Of a stretch of 64,000 nt of DNA, positions 41,637-48,872 are shown piece after piece. A program made the translations under genes and the position numbers. The stretch lies in assembly GCA_041651995.1 (NCBI GenBank), contig JBAZID010000013.1, forward strand, positions 1 through 64,000. Reading direction: 5' to 3'. Position 1 is the stretch's first letter. The number at the start of each line of letters is the position of its first letter. Origin of the DNA: Sulfuricella sp. GTDB taxonomy: Bacteria; Pseudomonadota; Gammaproteobacteria; Burkholderiales; Sulfuricellaceae. The notes below the pieces were generated by a model. The model ran no database searches, had not been told where the DNA came from, and saw only the letters and a program-made list of their open reading frames with translations.

Positions 41637-43286
41637 ATGAGTTATCAAGTCCTGGCACGCAAATGGCGGCCCAAATCCTTCACCGAGCTGGTTGGGCAGG
41701 AGCACGTGGTGAAGGCGCTTTCCAATGCGCTCGACCAGCAGCGTCTGCACCATGCCTATCTGCTGACCGGTACGCGCGGCGTGGGCAAGACCACCGTGGC
41801 GCGCATCCTGGCCAAGTCGCTCAACTGCGAAACCGGCATCACCTCCAGGCCCTGCGGCACTTGCGCCACCTGCCGCGAAATCGATTCCGGGCGTTTTATC
41901 GATCTGCTGGAACTGGATGCGGCCTCGAATACCGGTATCGACAATATGCGCGAGGTGCTGGACAACGCGCAGTACGCGCCCACGGCGGGGCGCTTCAAGG
42001 TTTACCTGATAGACGAAGTGCACATGCTCTCCAAGGCGGCCTTCAATTCCATGCTGAAAACGCTTGAAGAGCCGCCGGAGCACGTCAAGTTCATCCTCGC
42101 CACCACCGACCCGCAGAAAATTCCGGTCACGGTGCTGTCGCGTTGCCTGCAATTCAACCTCAAGCAGATGCCGCCCGCCGCCATCGTCGGCCATCTCAAG
42201 GATGTACTGGAGCGCGAATCCCTGGCATTCGATGTGCCTGCCCTGCAATTGCTGGCGCGCTCCGCGCAGGGCAGCATGCGCGATGCGCTGTCCCTGCTTG
42301 ACCAGTCCATCGCCTATGGCGGGGGCAAGGTCGAAGAGGCGCAGGTGCGCGCCATGCTGGGCGCGATTGACCAGAGTTACCTGTTTACCCTGCTGGAGCG
42401 GCTGGCGGATGCGGATGGCGCCGGCTTGATTGCGCTTGCAGAGCAGATGGAAGAGCGCAGCCTATCTTATGATGCCGCGCTGCAGGATCTGGGGGCCTTG
42501 CTGCACCAGATTGCCCTGGCCCAGACGGTGCCACAGGCCTTGAGCGAGGATATTCCGGAGCGCCAGCGCATTCTCGAACTGGCGCAACGCTTCAGCCCGG
42601 AAGAGGTGCAACTCCATTACCAGATCACGCTTCACGGGCGCAAGGATCTGGGCCTGGCGCCGGATGAGTTCGCCGGCTTCAGCATGGCGTTGCTGCGCAT
42701 GCTGGCCTTTACGCTGGATGCGCCGCCAGCAGGGGAGCGGCCCGCAAAACATGAAGCAGCGGCGGCCAGGAAAACAGTCAAGCCGGCACCAGCGGCCGCC
42801 GTGGTGCCGCAGCCGGAAGCGCCGCCTCCCCCTCTTAAAGTTCAGGAGCCAGCCCCGGCTCCTGTGATGCCCGCCCCGCCAGCCACTGAGGCAGCAGGCA
42901 AACCCTTCGATGGTGATTGGCCGGGCTTGGTGGTGAAGCTCGGGCTGGGCGGCATGGCCAAAATGCTGGCACAGCATTGCGAGCTCAAAAGCTATGATGG
43001 ACAACGCATCGAGCTGTGCGTGCCTGAAGAGCACAAGCACCTGATGGAAAAGGCCTACCAGGATAAGCTCAAGGCGGCGCTGGATGATTTTGCCGGCGTC
43101 TCGGTGTTTTTGAATATTTCCCTTGGCAGCGTGACCGGGCTGACTCCGGCGAAACTGGATCACCAGGAAAAACAGGCGCGCCAGGCGGAGGCCATTGCCG
43201 CCATCGAACAGGACCCTTTCGTGCGTGATCTGGTCGATAATTTCGATGCGCAGATCATTGAATCAACCATTAAACCCATTGATTAG
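41637..43286 (+). CDS. dnaX: DNA polymerase III subunit gamma/tau
   Basis: 549 residues from MSYQVLARKWRP, the universal start of this family; a frame-open ATG 19 codons upstream is rejected. Walker A GTRGVGKTT, zinc-binding cysteines (CETG...CGTCATC), Walker B LIDEVHML and the sensor arginine region are present. A Pro/Ala-rich linker (about 370-440) separates the clamp-loader part from the C-terminal polymerase-binding domain. No A-AAA-AAG slippery site was seen, so the short gamma form may not be made by frameshift here. Confidence 0.95.
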   Translation: MSYQVLARKWRPKSFTELVGQEHVVKALSNALDQQRLHHAYLLTGTRGVGKTTVARILAKSLNCETGITSRPCGTCATCREIDSGRFIDLLELDAASNTGIDNMREVLDNAQYAPTAGRFKVYLIDEVHMLSKAAFNSMLKTLEEPPEHVKFILATTDPQKIPVTVLSRCLQFNLKQMPPAAIVGHLKDVLERESLAFDVPALQLLARSAQGSMRDALSLLDQSIAYGGGKVEEAQVRAMLGAIDQSYLFTLLERLADADGAGLIALAEQMEERSLSYDAALQDLGALLHQIALAQTVPQALSEDIPERQRILELAQRFSPEEVQLHYQITLHGRKDLGLAPDEFAGFSMALLRMLAFTLDAPPAGERPAKHEAAAARKTVKPAPAAAVVPQPEAPPPPLKVQEPAPAPVMPAPPATEAAGKPFDGDWPGLVVKLGLGGMAKMLAQHCELKSYDGQRIELCVPEEHKHLMEKAYQDKLKAALDDFAGVSVFLNISLGSVTGLTPAKLDHQEKQARQAEAIAAIEQDPFVRDLVDNFDAQIIESTIKPID

Positions 43287-43298
43287 TAGGAGAAAACC

Positions 43299-43625
43299 AT
43301 GATGAAAGGCGGCATAGGCGGTCTGATGAAACAGGCCCAGCAAATGCAGGACAACATGAAAAAGATGCAGGAGCAATTGGCTTCTGTAGAAGTCGAAGGC
43401 CAGGCAGGTGCCGGCATGGTGAAAATCGTCATGAACTGCCGCCACGACATCAAGCGCGTCAGCATCGACGACAGCCTGATGACCGAAGACAAGGAAATGC
43501 TGGAAGATCTGATAGCTGCGGCGGTCAACGACGCCGTGCGCCGCGTGGAACAGACCAGCCAGGAGAAAATGTCCGGCTTTACCAGCGGACTGAACCTGCC
43601 GCCAGGCTTCAAGCTGCCGTTCTGA
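43299..43625 (+). CDS. ybaB: Nucleoid-associated protein YbaB/EbfC
   Basis: 108 residues of the small DNA-binding YbaB family: [18 protein letters not shown] at the N-terminus and [12 protein letters not shown] at the C-terminus. The dnaX-ybaB-recR order is conserved in proteobacteria. Good ribosome site (TAGGAGAAAACC). Confidence 0.95.
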   Translation: MMKGGIGGLMKQAQQMQDNMKKMQEQLASVEVEGQAGAGMVKIVMNCRHDIKRVSIDDSLMTEDKEMLEDLIAAAVNDAVRRVEQTSQEKMSGFTSGLNLPPGFKLPF

Positions 43626-43635
43626 TGCAGGCATC

Positions 43636-43716
43636 GTGAGGGGTGAGGGGTGAGAGGTGAGGCGTAAAATCTTCGTTCCCCTCACCCCTCACCCCTCACC
43701 CCTCACCCCTCACCCC
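43636..43716. repeat. GTGAGGGG-family inverted-repeat element, copy 1 (ybaB/recR)
   Basis: The left arm is made of GTGAGGG heptamers (43636-43664) and the right arm of at least five CCCCTCA heptamers (43677-43716), so the two arms form a long G-C stem. A related element lies at 47939-48034. It abuts the recR start and occupies the place of its ribosome site. Confidence 0.92.
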
Positions 43717-43719
43717 AAA

Positions 43720-44319
43720 ATGAAAACCCCTTCCAGCCTAGACCATCTCATCGAATCCCTGCGCTGCCTGCCGGGTGTCGGCCCTAAATCCGCCCAGCGC
43801 ATGGCTTATCACCTGTTGCAGCGCGATCAGGCCGGTGCCGGGCGGCTGGCGCATGCGCTGACCCACGCGCTGGAAACCATCCGCCACTGCGAGAAATGCA
43901 ACAGTTTCAGCGAAGTCGAAGTCTGCGATCTGTGCCTTTCGCCCAAGCGCGACGACAGCCTGTTGTGCGTGGTGGAAATGCCGGCGGACCTGATGATGAT
44001 GGAGCAGGCGCATTGCTACCGCGGCCTGTATTTCGTGCTCATGGGGCGGCTGTCACCCCTGGATGGCGTTGGCCCGCGTGAAATTCACCTCGACCGCCTG
44101 GTGCGCCGCGCGGCCGATGGCATCGTGCAGGAAGTGATCCTTGCCACCAATTTCACTGTCGAAGGCGAGGCGACCGCTCATTACATCAGTGAACTGCTCA
44201 CTCCGCGCGGCATCAAGGTCACCCGTATTGCGCGCGGCCTGCCGGTCGGCGGGGAACTGGAACACGTGGATAGCGGTACCTTGGCGCAAGCTGTTCTCGA
44301 ACGGCGCAACGTCGCCTGA
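43720..44319 (+). CDS. recR: Recombination mediator RecR
   Basis: 199 residues from [10 protein letters not shown], the family's usual length. Helix-hairpin-helix ([15 protein letters not shown]), a C4 zinc finger ([16 protein letters not shown]) and a Toprim domain ([13 protein letters not shown]) are present. RecR acts with RecO/RecF in loading RecA at gaps. The heptamer repeat ends three bases before the ATG, so there is no normal Shine-Dalgarno site. A GTG at 43657 preceded by GGGGTGAGA would add 21 residues encoded by the repeat. Confidence 0.94.
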   Translation: MKTPSSLDHLIESLRCLPGVGPKSAQRMAYHLLQRDQAGAGRLAHALTHALETIRHCEKCNSFSEVEVCDLCLSPKRDDSLLCVVEMPADLMMMEQAHCYRGLYFVLMGRLSPLDGVGPREIHLDRLVRRAADGIVQEVILATNFTVEGEATAHYISELLTPRGIKVTRIARGLPVGGELEHVDSGTLAQAVLERRNVA

Positions 44320-44323
44320 AATC

Positions 44324-44371
44324 TGTGCAGGTTTGGCGCATCAGCCGGAAATCGTGCCCGATTTTGGTGCG
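44324..44371 (+). promoter_or_regulatory. Putative tandem NtrC sites upstream of nasT
   Basis: Compared with TGCACY-N4-TRGTGCA, the 17-base stretches at 44324-44340 (ending TGGCGCA) and 44355-44371 (TGCCC..TGGTGCG) match about 9 and 10 of 13 defined positions. Their centres are 31 bases apart (three helical turns) and they lie 100-150 bases before the predicted nasT start of transcription. Confidence 0.45.
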
Positions 44372-44445
44372 CCCATATTTCAGCGCTTATTTGTCTCTTC
44401 CCCATATCTAAGCTGATTTTTATCAGGATCAACGAGTTGCCTGCC

Positions 44446-44462
44446 ATGGCATGAGAATTGCG
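44446..44462 (+). promoter_or_regulatory. Sigma-54 promoter of nasT
   Basis: ATGGCATGAGAATTGCG keeps GG (44448-44449) and GC (44460-44461) at the exact spacing and matches TGGCA and TTGC. Transcription would start near 44473, only about three bases before the nasT ATG. Confidence 0.6.
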
Positions 44463-44475
44463 TTGCTGGCGGGAT

Positions 44476-45081
44476 ATGAAAACCTCCGCCACTCCATCTG
44501 AATTTCCGCTTCGTGTCCTGCTGGTGGATGAAACCTTCGAACGCGCGGCGATGCTCAAGAATGCCTTGCAGGAAGCAGGCTGCAAGATTGTTGCTCATGT
44601 CTCTTCCACCGCCGATCTACCTGGACTGGTGGCCGAACTTAACCCCGATCTGATCATACTCGACACGGAATCGCCGGACCGCGATACGCTGGAAAACCTC
44701 TGTGTTATCAAGCGTGATCAGCCGCGCCCGATCGTGATGTTTACCCACGATAACGATAGTGACAAGATCCGCGCAGCCATCCGAGCCGGGGTTAGTGCTT
44801 ATGTCGTGGATGGCCTGAAGAGCGAGCGTTTGCGGCCGATCATGGACGTGGCGATTGCGCGATTCAACGAGTTTCAGGCGATGCGGGCAGATCTGGAAAA
44901 AGCAGAAAGCAAGCTTATGGAGCGCAAGGATGTGGATCGCGCCAAGGGAATTTTGATGAAACAGCGCGGCTGGTCTGAGGACGAGGCTTATCAGGCTTTG
45001 CGTAAAACGGCCATGGACAAAGGTTTGCGCCTGTCTGAAGTAGCGGCCAATGTGATTTCCGTAGCAGATTTACTGGCGTGA
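44476..45081 (+). CDS. nasT: NasT-type ANTAR antitermination regulator
   Basis: 201 residues. The receiver-like domain (about 10-130) retains the acceptor aspartate in PDLIILDTESPDRD. The C-terminal ANTAR domain (about 145-200) has RKDVDRAKGILMKQRGWSEDEAY, split here as RKDVDRAKGILM and KQRGWSEDEAYQALR. ANTAR proteins bind two-hairpin RNA leaders and prevent termination. Such a leader begins 38 bases after this gene, before nrtA. The usual sensor partner NasS is not encoded in the window. The gene has its own sigma-54-like promoter with nearly no leader. Confidence 0.92.
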   Translation: MKTSATPSEFPLRVLLVDETFERAAMLKNALQEAGCKIVAHVSSTADLPGLVAELNPDLIILDTESPDRDTLENLCVIKRDQPRPIVMFTHDNDSDKIRAAIRAGVSAYVVDGLKSERLRPIMDVAIARFNEFQAMRADLEKAESKLMERKDVDRAKGILMKQRGWSEDEAYQALRKTAMDKGLRLSEVAANVISVADLLA

Positions 45082-45088
45082 CATTAAT

Positions 45089-45105
45089 CTGGCATGCTTA
45101 GTGCT
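45089..45105 (+). promoter_or_regulatory. Sigma-54 promoter of the nrtA operon
   Basis: CTGGCATGCTTAGTGCT has GG at 45091-45092 and GC at 45103-45104, exactly spaced. Predicted transcription start is near 45116, immediately before the first antitermination hairpin, which supports the assignment. Confidence 0.75.
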
Positions 45106-45118
45106 TAAGTAAAAAACA

Positions 45119-45175
45119 ACGACCCAACGGCGGGTTGTAAGAAAGATTCAAATAATCCGGTCAAAGCCGATCGGA
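45119..45175 (+). promoter_or_regulatory. ANTAR-target double hairpin in the nrtA leader
   Basis: Hairpin 1 (45119-45138) is ACGACCC-[AACGGC]-GGGTTGT and hairpin 2 (45156-45175) is TCCGGTC-[AAAGCC]-GATCGGA. Each has a 7-bp stem with one G-U pair and a six-base loop with A at position 1 and G at position 4. That is the published signature of RNAs bound by ANTAR proteins such as NasR/NasT. A strong terminator follows 10 bases later. NasT from the gene upstream is the obvious ligand. Confidence 0.85.
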
Positions 45176-45185
45176 GCAAGGACAA

Positions 45186-45248
45186 AGGCGTCCATTCGCG
45201 GGAGACATTTCTCTCGCGGATGTGACGCCTTTTTTGTTTTGTTTTTTT
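45186..45248 (+). terminator. Leader terminator (attenuator) before nrtA
   Basis: AGGCGTC (45186-45192) pairs with GACGCCT (45224-45230), and CATTCGCGGGAGA (45193-45205) with TCTCTCGCGGATG (45210-45222) using two G-U pairs. The result is a 20-bp stem with one bulge and a CATT loop. A T-rich tail follows. It would stop transcription before nrtA unless NasT binds the hairpins upstream. Confidence 0.92.
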
Positions 45249-45264
45249 TATCCAGGAGAAAGCC

Positions 45265-46518
45265 ATGAGTGAAGATTTCAAAAGCAGCCGGAGAGATTTC
45301 ATGAAAAAAGGTGCAACTTTATTGGGTGCGGGGGCCTTGATGGCCATGGTCGATCCGGCAATTCGCAGTGGTGCCTGGGCGGCTGGGTCCGATGCACCGG
45401 AAAAAACCGAGGTGAAAGTCGGCTTCATTCCCCTGACCGATTGCGCCTCGGTGGTGATCGCTTCGGTGATGGGCTTCGACAAGAAATACGGCATCAAGAT
45501 TGTGCCCAGCAAGGAGGCCTCCTGGGCTGGCGTGCGCGACAAGATTACCAACGGCGAACTGGATGCCGCCCACGTGCTGTATGGCCTGGTCTACGGCGTG
45601 CAGATGGGCATCGGCGGGCCGAAGAAGGACATGGCGGTACTCATGAACCTCAACCATAACGGCCAGGGCATTACCCTTTCCAACCAGCTCAAGGCCAAGG
45701 GCGCGGTGGATGGCACCAGCCTGGCAGCTCTGATCAAGAAGGAGCCGCGCGAATACACCTTCGCCCAGACATTTCCTACCGGCACCCACGCCATGTGGCT
45801 GTATTACTGGCTGGCCAGCTACGGCGTGAATCCCTTCACCGAGGTCAAGAACATCACCGTGCCGCCGCCGCAGATGATCGCCAACATGCGCGTCGGCAAC
45901 ATGGACGGCTACTGCGTGGGCGAGCCGTGGCACGCGCGCGCCATCCGCGACAACGTGGGTTTCACCGCTGCCACCACCCAGGAAATCTGGAAGGATCACC
46001 CGGAAAAAGTGCTCGGCACCACGGCGGAATGGGTGGCGAAATACCCCAACACCGCGCGCGCCATGATCATGGCCATCCTCGATGCGTCCAAATACATCGA
46101 CGACATGAAAAACCGTTCCGGCGTGGCCAAGATCATCGCCGAAAAGTCCTACGTCAATACCGACTTCGATTCCATCGAGGATCGTATGCTGGGCCAGTAC
46201 GACAACGGCAACGGCAGGAAATGGCAGGACGCCAATTACATGAAGTTCTACAACGAAGGCACGGTGAACTTCCCCTACCTCTCGGACGGCATGTGGTTCC
46301 TCACCCAGCACAAGCGCTGGGGCCTGCTCAAGGAAGACCCGGATTACCTGGCTGTGGCCAAAAAGGTCAACCAGATTGAACTCTACAAACAGGCCGCGAC
46401 ACAGACCAGGACGCCGATTCCGAAAGACGTCATGCGCAGCAGCAAGATGATCGACGGCACGGTGTGGGACGGCAAGGACCCGAAAGCCTACGCCGCCGGG
46501 TTCAAGGTCAAGGCGTAA
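45265..46518 (+). CDS. nrtA: Nitrate ABC transporter substrate-binding protein (NrtA/NasF type)
   Basis: 417 residues. A Tat signal (SRRDFMKKG, then a hydrophobic stretch to about residue 37) exports it folded. The mature protein belongs to the CmpA/NrtA family (VGFIPLTDCASVVIAS, TFPTGTHAMWLYYWLAS, GYCVGEPWHARAI). It captures nitrate or nitrite in the periplasm for NrtB/NrtC. Strong ribosome site (CCAGGAGAAAGCC). Expression should need both sigma-54 initiation and NasT antitermination. Confidence 0.93.
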   Translation: MSEDFKSSRRDFMKKGATLLGAGALMAMVDPAIRSGAWAAGSDAPEKTEVKVGFIPLTDCASVVIASVMGFDKKYGIKIVPSKEASWAGVRDKITNGELDAAHVLYGLVYGVQMGIGGPKKDMAVLMNLNHNGQGITLSNQLKAKGAVDGTSLAALIKKEPREYTFAQTFPTGTHAMWLYYWLASYGVNPFTEVKNITVPPPQMIANMRVGNMDGYCVGEPWHARAIRDNVGFTAATTQEIWKDHPEKVLGTTAEWVAKYPNTARAMIMAILDASKYIDDMKNRSGVAKIIAEKSYVNTDFDSIEDRMLGQYDNGNGRKWQDANYMKFYNEGTVNFPYLSDGMWFLTQHKRWGLLKEDPDYLAVAKKVNQIELYKQAATQTRTPIPKDVMRSSKMIDGTVWDGKDPKAYAAGFKVKA

Positions 46519-46549
46519 TCATTCTCGATAATTTTGAAAGGAATTCATC

Positions 46550-46963
46550 ATGAAAACCGAAAAAATTGCACTGGTGCGCAGCAGCTGGCAACAGGTTCTT
46601 CCGATCAAGGACACGGCGGCGCAGTTGTTCTATGGCCAGCTGTTCGAGCTCGACCCCTCCCTGCGCGGCATGTTCAGGGGCGATATGGTCGAGCAAGGAC
46701 GCAAGCTCATGGCGATGATCAACACCGTCGTCAACAGCCTGGACAATCTCGGCCCCCTTCTGGAAAGAATTGAAGATCTGGGGCGCGGCCATGTCGCTTA
46801 CGGCGTGACAGAAGCGCATTACGACACCGTGGGCAGCGCGCTGATCTGGACGCTGGGCAAGGGGCTGGGCGAGCAGTTCACCCCGGCGGTCAAGGATGCC
46901 TGGGTGGAAGCCTACGGCACGCTGTCATCCGCCATGAAACAGGCCGCTTACGCCCCGGCGTGA
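46550..46963 (+). CDS. Single-domain globin of the Vitreoscilla haemoglobin type
   Basis: 137 residues covering one globin fold. Alignment by eye to Vitreoscilla haemoglobin places Tyr28 at B10, Phe42 at CD1, Gln49 at E7 and the proximal His81 at F8 (RGHVAYGV). Such globins bind oxygen and nitric oxide, and many convert NO to nitrate when reduced. There is no reductase domain. It lies inside the nitrate uptake operon, 31 bases after nrtA and 66 before nrtB, so it is coexpressed with nitrate reduction and may remove NO formed from nitrite. Confidence 0.88.
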   Translation: MKTEKIALVRSSWQQVLPIKDTAAQLFYGQLFELDPSLRGMFRGDMVEQGRKLMAMINTVVNSLDNLGPLLERIEDLGRGHVAYGVTEAHYDTVGSALIWTLGKGLGEQFTPAVKDAWVEAYGTLSSAMKQAAYAPA

Positions 46964-47029
46964 AAGTTCCGGCCACCCGGCGCAGTGAGCCGGGTGGCCG
47001 GCTGATGTGCCTGTAAAAGGAGATTCAAA

Positions 47030-47941
47030 ATGAGTGCGATCCAGATAACAAATGAAAGTATGAAAGAAATCATGTCAGATCCGGAGACCGTGGTGACAGG
47101 CAAATCCCTCGCAGCCGTTGCGTCTGTCGAGAAAACCGGGCCTGGCGCAAGCAAGCCCGGCAGGATTGGGCAAATGGCTGGGGAGGTTATCAAGTGGCTG
47201 GTTCCACCGGTGCTGGGCCTGGCGCTGTTCATCGGCCTGTGGGCGCTGGTGTCCCAGACCAGCCCGCAACTGCCCGGCCCGCTCAAGACCTGGGATTCAG
47301 CCGTCGCCTTGTTCAGCGACCCGTTCTACAGCAATGGCCCCAATGACCAGGGTATCGGCTGGAATATCCTGGCCTCCCTGCAGCGCGTGGCCATCGGCTT
47401 CGGCATGGCGGCGCTGATCGGCATTCCGCTGGGTTTCATGATTGGGCGCTTCCAGTTCCTCAGCGCCATGATGTCGCCCATCATCAGCCTGTTGCGCCCG
47501 GTTTCACCGCTGGCATGGCTGCCGATCGGCCTGCTGGTGTTCAAGGCGGCCAACCCGGCGGCAGTCTGGGTGATTTTCATCTCCGCCATCTGGCCGATGA
47601 TCATCAACACCGCCGTGGGCGTGAACCGCATTCCCCAGGACTACATGAACGTGGCCAAGGTGCTGAACCTGTCCGAATGGAAGATCTTCACCAAGATCCT
47701 GTTTCCCGCCGTGCTGCCCTACATGATGACCGGCATCCGCCTTTCCATCGGCGTGGCCTGGCTGGTGATCGTGGCGGCGGAAATGCTCACCGGCGGCGTC
47801 GGCATCGGTTTCTGGGTGTGGGACGAATGGAATAATCTCAACGTCGAACACATCATCATCGCCATCTTCATCGTCGGCATCGTCGGGCTGCTGCTGGAAC
47901 AGGCGCTGGTTCTGCTGGCTAAACGGTTCAGTTACGAGTGA
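47030..47941 (+). CDS. nrtB: Nitrate ABC transporter permease
   Basis: 303 residues with an extended cytoplasmic N-terminus (about 1-60), about six membrane helices and the BPD-type permease motif near NVAKVLNLSEWKIFTKILFPAVLP (EAA loop region). It forms the membrane channel for nitrate with NrtC. Strong ribosome site (AAAAGGAGATTCAAA). Its stop codon lies at the edge of the inverted-repeat element that separates it from nrtC. Confidence 0.93.
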   Translation: MSAIQITNESMKEIMSDPETVVTGKSLAAVASVEKTGPGASKPGRIGQMAGEVIKWLVPPVLGLALFIGLWALVSQTSPQLPGPLKTWDSAVALFSDPFYSNGPNDQGIGWNILASLQRVAIGFGMAALIGIPLGFMIGRFQFLSAMMSPIISLLRPVSPLAWLPIGLLVFKAANPAAVWVIFISAIWPMIINTAVGVNRIPQDYMNVAKVLNLSEWKIFTKILFPAVLPYMMTGIRLSIGVAWLVIVAAEMLTGGVGIGFWVWDEWNNLNVEHIIIAIFIVGIVGLLLEQALVLLAKRFSYE

Positions 47942-48034
47942 GGTGAGGGGTAAGGCGTGAGGGGTGAGGCGGAAAGTCAAAATCTACCGCGCACCTGTTT
48001 TTTCGCCTCACCCCTAACCCCTCCCGCCTCACCT
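47939..48034. repeat. GTGAGGGG-family inverted-repeat element, copy 2 (nrtB/nrtC)
   Basis: The left arm TGAGGTGAGGGGTAAGGCGTG.. (47939-47973, shown in part) and right arm CGCCTCACCCCTAACCCC.. (48004-48034) are inverted copies related to the element at 43636-43716. It lies between two subunit genes of one transporter and overlaps the nrtB stop codon. Confidence 0.9.
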
Positions 48035-48048
48035 CCAAGGAGAAAATC

Positions 48049-48840
48049 ATGGAAAAATACGTCCAAATCGAAAACGTGCGCCAGGTCTTCAACACCAGGA
48101 AAGGCCCATTCGTGGCGCTGCGCGACATCAATCTCAACATTGCCCAGGGCGAGTTCATCGCGCTGATCGGCCACTCCGGCTGCGGCAAGTCCACCCTGCT
48201 GAACCTGGTGGCGGGACTGACCCTGCCCAGTGACGGCGCGATGCTGTGCGCCGGGCGCGAAATCGCCGGTCCCGGCCCGGAGCGCGGGGTGGTGTTCCAG
48301 AACCATAGCCTGCTGCCGTGGCTGACCTGCTTCGAAAATGTCCATCTCGCCGTGGAGCGCGTGTTTGGCCAGAGCGAGAGCCGCGCCAACCTCAAGAAGC
48401 GTACCCACGAGGCGCTGGCGCTGGTGGGGCTGACGCATGCCGAGCACAAGCATCCGCACGAGATTTCCGGCGGCATGAAGCAGCGCGTTGGCATCGCCCG
48501 CGCGCTCTCCATGCAGCCCAAGGTGCTGCTGCTGGACGAGCCGTTTGGCGCGCTGGATGCGCTCACCCGCGCCCATCTCCAGGACGAGCTGATGAAAATC
48601 ACGGCGGAAACCCACAGCACGGTGGTGATGGTGACGCACGATGTCGACGAGGCGGTGTTGCTGTCCGACCGTATCGTGATGATGACCAACGGCCCAGCCG
48701 CGACCATCGGCGAAATCCTCAATGTGGACCTGCCGCGCCCGCGCGAACGCCTGGCGCTGGCCAACGACGCCAGGTACCACGAATACCGCGGCGCGGTGCT
48801 GGACTTCCTGTATCGCCGCCAGCTACGGCCGGCGGCCTAG
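48049..48840 (+). CDS. nrtC: Nitrate ABC transporter ATP-binding protein
   Basis: 263 residues. Walker A GHSGCGKST, Q-loop VVFQNHSLLPWL, signature ISGGMKQR, Walker B LLLDEPFGALD and VTHDVDEAV are all intact. It is a single ATPase domain of the NrtD/SsuB class (no NrtA-like C-terminal domain) powering NrtB. Good ribosome site (CCAAGGAGAAAATC). nasA starts 32 bases downstream. Confidence 0.93.
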   Translation: MEKYVQIENVRQVFNTRKGPFVALRDINLNIAQGEFIALIGHSGCGKSTLLNLVAGLTLPSDGAMLCAGREIAGPGPERGVVFQNHSLLPWLTCFENVHLAVERVFGQSESRANLKKRTHEALALVGLTHAEHKHPHEISGGMKQRVGIARALSMQPKVLLLDEPFGALDALTRAHLQDELMKITAETHSTVVMVTHDVDEAVLLSDRIVMMTNGPAATIGEILNVDLPRPRERLALANDARYHEYRGAVLDFLYRRQLRPAA

Positions 48841-48872
48841 TGCCGGGGGAATTGGTATCGGAGAAATTGGCG

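Noticed and set aside
42700..42860. Programmed frameshift site in dnaX producing gamma
   Set aside because: No A-AAA-AAG slippery heptamer with a downstream hairpin was found in the linker region.
43674..43716. CRISPR-like tandem CCCCTCA units
   Set aside because: The units are seven bases long, contiguous and without spacers, and mirror an inverted arm just upstream; there is no cas gene. It is a simple-repeat inverted element.
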